A stretch of 64,000 bases of DNA from Gaoshiqia sp050178015 (GTDB lineage Bacteria > Bacteroidota > Bacteroidia > Bacteroidales > Prolixibacteraceae), in assembly GCA_050178015.1 (NCBI GenBank), contig JBFXGM010000030.1, positions 1 through 64,000 on the forward strand, in the 5' to 3' direction. Numbering within the stretch: the first letter of the stretch is position 1; the number at the start of each line of letters is the position of its first letter. The notes under the pieces were generated by a model. It ran no database searches and was not told the origin of the DNA. It worked only from the letters and a program-made list of their open reading frames with translations. Of the stretch, positions 59,825 through 64,000 are shown one piece after another. The translations under genes were made by a program, and so were the position numbers.

Positions 59825-61906
59825 ATGAAATCTGCTTATTTGCTATTGCTCACCATTCTGCTTGCAACACTGAATTTGCAAGCTCAAACTGCCAATCAAA
59901 CATTTTTCCCGGAGGAACAGCTCATTACGACGGGCGCATACTACTACCCCGAACATTGGCCTGAATCGCAATGGGAACGCGATTTGGGAAAGATGGCCGA
60001 AATGGGGTTCGAATTCACCCACTTTGGCGAGTTTGCCTGGGCATTCATGGAACCGATAGAGGGAAAATTCGATTTTGCATGGCTGGATAAAGCCGTTAAA
60101 ATTGCAGGTGAAAAAGGGCTGAAGGTAATCATGTGCACCCCCACGCCCTGCCCTCCTATCTGGATGTCGGTTAACCATCCGGACATTTACCGGATGGACA
60201 AGGACGGCAAAATGTTATTTCACGGCTCTCGCGCCAATTACTCGATGTCAAGCGATCTGTTTTGGGAGTACACCGAAAAAATTGTGACAGAATTGGCCAA
60301 ACGATACGGAAACAACCCAACCATTATGGGTTGGCAGTTGGACAATGAGCCCAACTCGCTGGAAGATTACAGTCCGAATGCACAAGCAAAATTTCGCCTG
60401 TGGCTGAAAGAGAAATACGGCACCATCGACCAACTGAACCATGCTTGGGGGAACAAATTCTGGAGCTGGCTGTACCAGGATTTTGATCAAATCAACATTC
60501 CCAATCCAGCCATTCAATACGGTGTCAGCCCAACCGGCTTGCTGGATTACCACCGCTTTCTGGCTGACAAACAAGCCCAATTTCTGGATTTTCAGGCCAA
60601 AATATTAAAAAAATGCATTTCAAATGACCAGTGGATCACCTCCAACTACATCCATTCGATCACATCGTCCGATCCGCGCAGACCGAAAGAGTTCAATTTC
60701 AGCTGCTACACCATGTACCCGGTAAGCAGTGAGAAAAATGTGGGAGAGAATGGGTTCCGGTTGGGTATCCACAACAACATCAGCTTTGCCAACGATTTTT
60801 ACCGACCGATAAACGGCGTTACCGGTGTGATGGAGCTGCAACCCGGCCAGGTAAACTGGGCGCCCATCAACCCGATTCCGGAGCCGGGCGCCGTCAATAT
60901 GTGGCTGTGGAATGCCTGGGCCGGCGGCTCATCTTTTGCATGTACCTACCGCTTTCGTCAACCACTTTACGGATCGGAGCAATACCACCACGGCATCATC
61001 GGGCCGGATGGCGTAACCCCGTCGCGCGGCGGACTTGAATACGAAAAGTTCATCAACCAGATAAAAGAACTACGCGCGCATTACGACCCGCAAGCAGAAA
61101 TGCCCCGGGAATTGCTGAAAAAGAAAACGGCCATCCTGTGGAGCCACGACAACCTGTGGGATACCGAAATCTCGAAACGGACCCGTCAATGGAATACCTG
61201 GTCCTTCGTAAAAAGTTACTACGACATTCTGAAATCGTTTGGCTGTCCGGTTGACATTATTACGGAAGAAAGCGATTTTTCAGCATATGAATTTTTGCTC
61301 GTCCCGGCCTATCAAATGGTTGATGAAAAACTGATTGAACGCTGGAAAGAATACGCCGAGGAAGGTGGACAACTGATTGTTACCTGCCGCACCGGGCACA
61401 AGGACCGCAACAGCCACCTTTTTGAAGCCCAATGGGCCGAACCGATGTGGGACCTGATCGGGGCAAAAATTGACGGCTACGACCTGATGCTGGAAGACGG
61501 CAACGGACTGGTTTCGTTTGACGGGAAACAATACCGCTGGAACAATTGGGGTGAACAACTGGTTGCAGATGCAGGCACCGAAGCGCTGGCCAACTACGAT
61601 AATCAGTTTTACAAAGGAATGACGGCCGCAGTGACCCGCAAAGCCGGAAAAGGTACGGTAACTTATATCGGTGTAGATACGGACGACAAAAACCTGGAAA
61701 AAGACCTGATGGCTGAGGTTTATAAAAAAGCAGGCGCCAATATTGACAATCTGCCCAAAGGAGTTTTTGTGGAATGGGAAGATGGCTTTTACGTGGCGGT
61801 CAACTATTCGTCGCAACCCTATGAACTGCCACTCAGCGAAGCGGCCAAAATTCTGGTTGGAAGCAAAACCCTGCCCAGCCCCGGTGTTACCGTTTGGAAA
61901 GAATAA
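59825..61906 (+). CDS. GH42 beta-galactosidase
   Basis: A 693-residue enzyme with signal peptide (LLLLTILLATLNLQAQTANQ), without a lipobox, so secreted to the periplasm. The TIM barrel has TTGAYYYPEHWPESQWERDL, MGFEFTHFGEFAWAFMEPIE, the acid/base site WQLDNEPNSLEDYS with Glu175 and the nucleophile site GVMELQPGQVNWAPINPIP with Glu337. A Rossmann-like trimerisation domain follows (PREL-type start at LKKKTAILWSHDNLWDTEIS, FLLVPAYQMVDEKLIERWKE), and a short beta C-domain ends the protein. It removes beta-galactose from short oligosaccharides. No PUL transporter is nearby. Confidence 0.95.
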   Translation: MKSAYLLLLTILLATLNLQAQTANQTFFPEEQLITTGAYYYPEHWPESQWERDLGKMAEMGFEFTHFGEFAWAFMEPIEGKFDFAWLDKAVKIAGEKGLKVIMCTPTPCPPIWMSVNHPDIYRMDKDGKMLFHGSRANYSMSSDLFWEYTEKIVTELAKRYGNNPTIMGWQLDNEPNSLEDYSPNAQAKFRLWLKEKYGTIDQLNHAWGNKFWSWLYQDFDQINIPNPAIQYGVSPTGLLDYHRFLADKQAQFLDFQAKILKKCISNDQWITSNYIHSITSSDPRRPKEFNFSCYTMYPVSSEKNVGENGFRLGIHNNISFANDFYRPINGVTGVMELQPGQVNWAPINPIPEPGAVNMWLWNAWAGGSSFACTYRFRQPLYGSEQYHHGIIGPDGVTPSRGGLEYEKFINQIKELRAHYDPQAEMPRELLKKKTAILWSHDNLWDTEISKRTRQWNTWSFVKSYYDILKSFGCPVDIITEESDFSAYEFLLVPAYQMVDEKLIERWKEYAEEGGQLIVTCRTGHKDRNSHLFEAQWAEPMWDLIGAKIDGYDLMLEDGNGLVSFDGKQYRWNNWGEQLVADAGTEALANYDNQFYKGMTAAVTRKAGKGTVTYIGVDTDDKNLEKDLMAEVYKKAGANIDNLPKGVFVEWEDGFYVAVNYSSQPYELPLSEAAKILVGSKTLPSPGVTVWKE

Positions 61907-61931
61907 ACAAAAGGTAGAACCCGTACAAGAA

Positions 61932-61961
61932 AAATCCCGGCCATTAATTTGACCGGGATTT
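61932..61961. terminator. Bidirectional terminator between GH42 and DsbD genes
   Basis: AAATCCCGG (61932-61940) and CCGGGATTT (61953-61961) form a 9-bp stem with A-run before and T after, between two convergent genes. Confidence 0.8.
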
Positions 61962-61982
61962 ATTCTAACGAAAAAACGGAGA

Positions 61983-63995
61983 TTACTGTTGGTTGAATTT
62001 CCGGATCCCTTCATCCAGAAATTCGATAAAATTATTCGGGTTCAAATCATAGGCTTTGGGCTCAACCAGCATATTGCCGCCGGTATCCAGCAAAACATAG
62101 TAAGGCTGTGCATTTACGCCAAAATGGGTAATCTGGAAATCGGCATATTTTTTCCCCAGCGTCTTCTTTACCTTTCCGTCATAAGCCGAAGTCACCCACT
62201 CGCTTTCCGGCAAGGTGGTTTTATCATCAACATAGAGTGCTATTATGACAAACTCGCTTTTTAGGCGCTCCAGCACCCGCGGATCTGACCAAACAGTGGC
62301 TTCCATCTCGCGGCAGTTCACGCAGCCGTGGCCGGTGAAATCAATAAAAACAGGTTTATTCAGGGCCTTCGCACAAGCCATTCCTTGTTCATAATCGAAA
62401 TAGCCATTCAGCCCGTGGGGCAAATGCAGGAAATCATCATATTTCGGGTCGTCACACAATTCATTTATGCCATTAAAAGCATGAGCGCCAGATGATGCAG
62501 TTACAAGCCTCACCTCGTCGCGGATGATTTTGTGCAAATCAAAATCGTGTGTGGTTTGCGGCGGCAGATAACCGGAAATGGCCTTCAGTGGCGCGCCAAA
62601 CATGCCGGGGATCAGGTAAATCACAAACGAAAAGGTGATAATGGCCATCATTAAACGGGGAACGGAAACGTGCTTCACATCACTGTCGTGCGAAAACTTC
62701 AGTTTTCCAAGCAGATAAAAACCCAACAACACAAAAATGACAATCCAGATCGCCAGATAAACCTCACGGTCAAGAATTCCCCAATGATAGGTTTGGTCGG
62801 CAATGCTAAGGAATTTAAGTCCCAAAGCCAGTTCAAGAAAGCCAAGCACCACTTTCACGGAATTTAGCCAACCGCCCGATTTTGGCAAATTGCTCAACCA
62901 GCCGGGAAACAAGGCAAATAAAGTAAACGGCAGTGCAAAAGCCAAGGCAAATCCAAACATACCAATTATGGGTTTCAACACGGCGCCACCGGCCGACTCA
63001 ACCAAAATGGCTCCAACGATTGGCCCAGTGCAGGAAAAAGAAACCAACACCAACGTCAATGCCATGAAGAAAGAGCCCAGAAAACCGCCTTTATCAACCT
63101 GACTGTCGGACTTATTGACCAGCCAACCGGGCAAGACAATTTCGAACATGCCGAAGAACGAGAAGGCGAAAATCATGAAAATGAGAAAAAACAGTGTGTT
63201 TGGCAACCAATGGGTACTCAGCCAGTTTGCAGCATCCGGCCCAAACAGCACAGCTACCAGCGTTCCGACAATGGTATAAATGGCAATGATCGAAAGCCCG
63301 TAAAAAACCGCATGCAACTTGGCCGTCAGTTTGTTTTCGCCGCTCTTCATGAAAAATGAAACCGTCATCGGGATCATCGGAAAAACACAAGGCGTTAAGA
63401 TTGCAGCCAGACCTGCTAAAAAGGAGAAAAAGAAAAACAGCCACATCGTTTCGGTGGAGCCCTCTTTTCCTTTAGCGGTCATTATTTTTATTGGGGGCGT
63501 TTGTTGCTCCTCACCACTCACCTCCGCAGCGCCCTCCGGATCGGCAATATTGAATTTAAAATTGAAATCGACCTCGGTCGGAGGCAGACAGGTTTCATCG
63601 TCGCAACACATAAACTCCACATAACCGCTTATTTCAACCAGCTTGTCAGATTTCAGCCGAATAGTTTGGACGAATTCGGCCTGGTGGCTGAAATAGCGCA
63701 GGTCCATTTGAAAAGTTTCATCAAACTTCTCGGTTGGTTCCGGAATTTTTTTCAACTCGCCAATCAACTCAAACTGGCTGGTATCGCTATAATTAATTGA
63801 AGTTGGCACCGGGCCGCCATCCGGCAGGTTGGTATCGTACAAATGCCATGTATCCTCAATGGTAGCTTTAAAAATTAGCTGAACTTCATCACCCTGTTGT
63901 CTGGAATCAAAAGACCATTTTACAGGCTCAAGAATTTGTGAAAACGACTGCAGGGAAAACAGGATCAATGTGATAATAAAAGTTATTTGCTTCAT
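61983..63995 (-). CDS. dsbD: Thiol:disulfide interchange protein DsbD
   Basis: A 670-residue inner-membrane protein that moves electrons from cytoplasmic thioredoxin to periplasmic thiols. The signal peptide is ITFIITLILFSLQSFSQ. The N-terminal periplasmic domain (about 20-150) includes EFMCCDDETCLPPTEVDFNF with the redox Cys pair. The membrane domain of eight helices has AAILTPCVFPMIPMTVSFFM and LVSFSCTGPIVGAILVESAG, each with one active Cys. The C-terminal thioredoxin domain has IDFTGHGCVNCREMEATVW with CVNC at 558-561, then VNAQPYYVLLDTGGNMLVE. Length is longer than E. coli DsbD because of an insert before the thioredoxin domain. It is convergent with GH42. Confidence 0.95.
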   Translation of the reverse strand: MKQITFIITLILFSLQSFSQILEPVKWSFDSRQQGDEVQLIFKATIEDTWHLYDTNLPDGGPVPTSINYSDTSQFELIGELKKIPEPTEKFDETFQMDLRYFSHQAEFVQTIRLKSDKLVEISGYVEFMCCDDETCLPPTEVDFNFKFNIADPEGAAEVSGEEQQTPPIKIMTAKGKEGSTETMWLFFFFSFLAGLAAILTPCVFPMIPMTVSFFMKSGENKLTAKLHAVFYGLSIIAIYTIVGTLVAVLFGPDAANWLSTHWLPNTLFFLIFMIFAFSFFGMFEIVLPGWLVNKSDSQVDKGGFLGSFFMALTLVLVSFSCTGPIVGAILVESAGGAVLKPIIGMFGFALAFALPFTLFALFPGWLSNLPKSGGWLNSVKVVLGFLELALGLKFLSIADQTYHWGILDREVYLAIWIVIFVLLGFYLLGKLKFSHDSDVKHVSVPRLMMAIITFSFVIYLIPGMFGAPLKAISGYLPPQTTHDFDLHKIIRDEVRLVTASSGAHAFNGINELCDDPKYDDFLHLPHGLNGYFDYEQGMACAKALNKPVFIDFTGHGCVNCREMEATVWSDPRVLERLKSEFVIIALYVDDKTTLPESEWVTSAYDGKVKKTLGKKYADFQITHFGVNAQPYYVLLDTGGNMLVEPKAYDLNPNNFIEFLDEGIRKFNQQ

Positions 63996-64000
63996 CGTTC

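Noticed and set aside
1..64000. tRNA, rRNA, integrase, transposase, phage or toxin-antitoxin genes
   Set aside because: I looked for tRNA-like cloverleaf arms, typical transposase and integrase motifs and small gene pairs and found none that could be supported.

Overview
The window is chromosomal DNA of a Bacteroidota bacterium, most likely of the Bacteroidales/Marinilabiliales type. The evidence is SusC/SusD outer-membrane pairs, ECF sigma factor/FecR regulation, glycoside hydrolases with Bacteroidota-type lipoprotein signals, head-GIN and PspC proteins, and many copies of the Bacteroidota -7 promoter element TAnnTTTG a short distance before start codons. The exact genus is inference. No rRNA, tRNA, CRISPR array, insertion sequence, prophage or origin was recognised.

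Layout. 1-5.7 kb: a cut flavin reductase, a lipoprotein, the decayed 3' end of an alpha/beta hydrolase, CutC, and a large Pif1-like helicase. 5.0-20.9 kb: a polysaccharide utilisation locus (PUL), in order ECF sigma, FecR anti-sigma, SusC with an STN signalling domain, SusD, terminator-like hairpin, GH92 alpha-mannosidase, GH89 alpha-N-acetylglucosaminidase, an HGSNAT-like membrane acetyltransferase, and GH115 alpha-glucuronidase. 21-30 kb: a sugar kinase fused to a RapZ C-terminal domain, a 43-residue cysteine protein, a TonB receptor, DUF2490, SMP-30, TPR and head-GIN envelope proteins, and an iron alcohol dehydrogenase. 30-33 kb: a PspC/PadR envelope-stress-type cluster with a small membrane protein carrying three WMT repeats. 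33-41 kb: an Oar-like TonB receptor, a GH2 beta-galactosidase, and quinolinate synthase. 41-51 kb: housekeeping genes (CPBP protease, DusB, YkvA, TauE, methyltransferase, DNA primase, PNPOx-like, SDR). 51-54.6 kb: a sugar MFS transporter with a ROK kinase, and the PEP synthase regulator. 54.8-64 kb: aldo/keto reductase, NfeD, a tandem hairpin array, a metal-efflux permease with HMA domain plus an overlapping methyltransferase, GH42 beta-galactosidase, and DsbD.

How it fits together. The PUL looks like a trans-envelope circuit: SusC with its STN domain imports an oligosaccharide and signals to FecR, which releases the sigma factor. The cargo genes suggest a glycan with alpha-mannose, alpha-(N-acetyl)glucosamine and alpha-glucuronate ends. 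The acetyltransferase/GH89 pair, one base apart, has the same two activities that human lysosomes use in sequence on heparan-type glucosamine ends. This is the strongest candidate for an under-described system in the window. Other items worth attention are the kinase-RapZ fusion, the six-unit 41-42 bp hairpin array near 57.4 kb, a 41-nt perfect palindrome at 55.8 kb, and the WMT-repeat protein.
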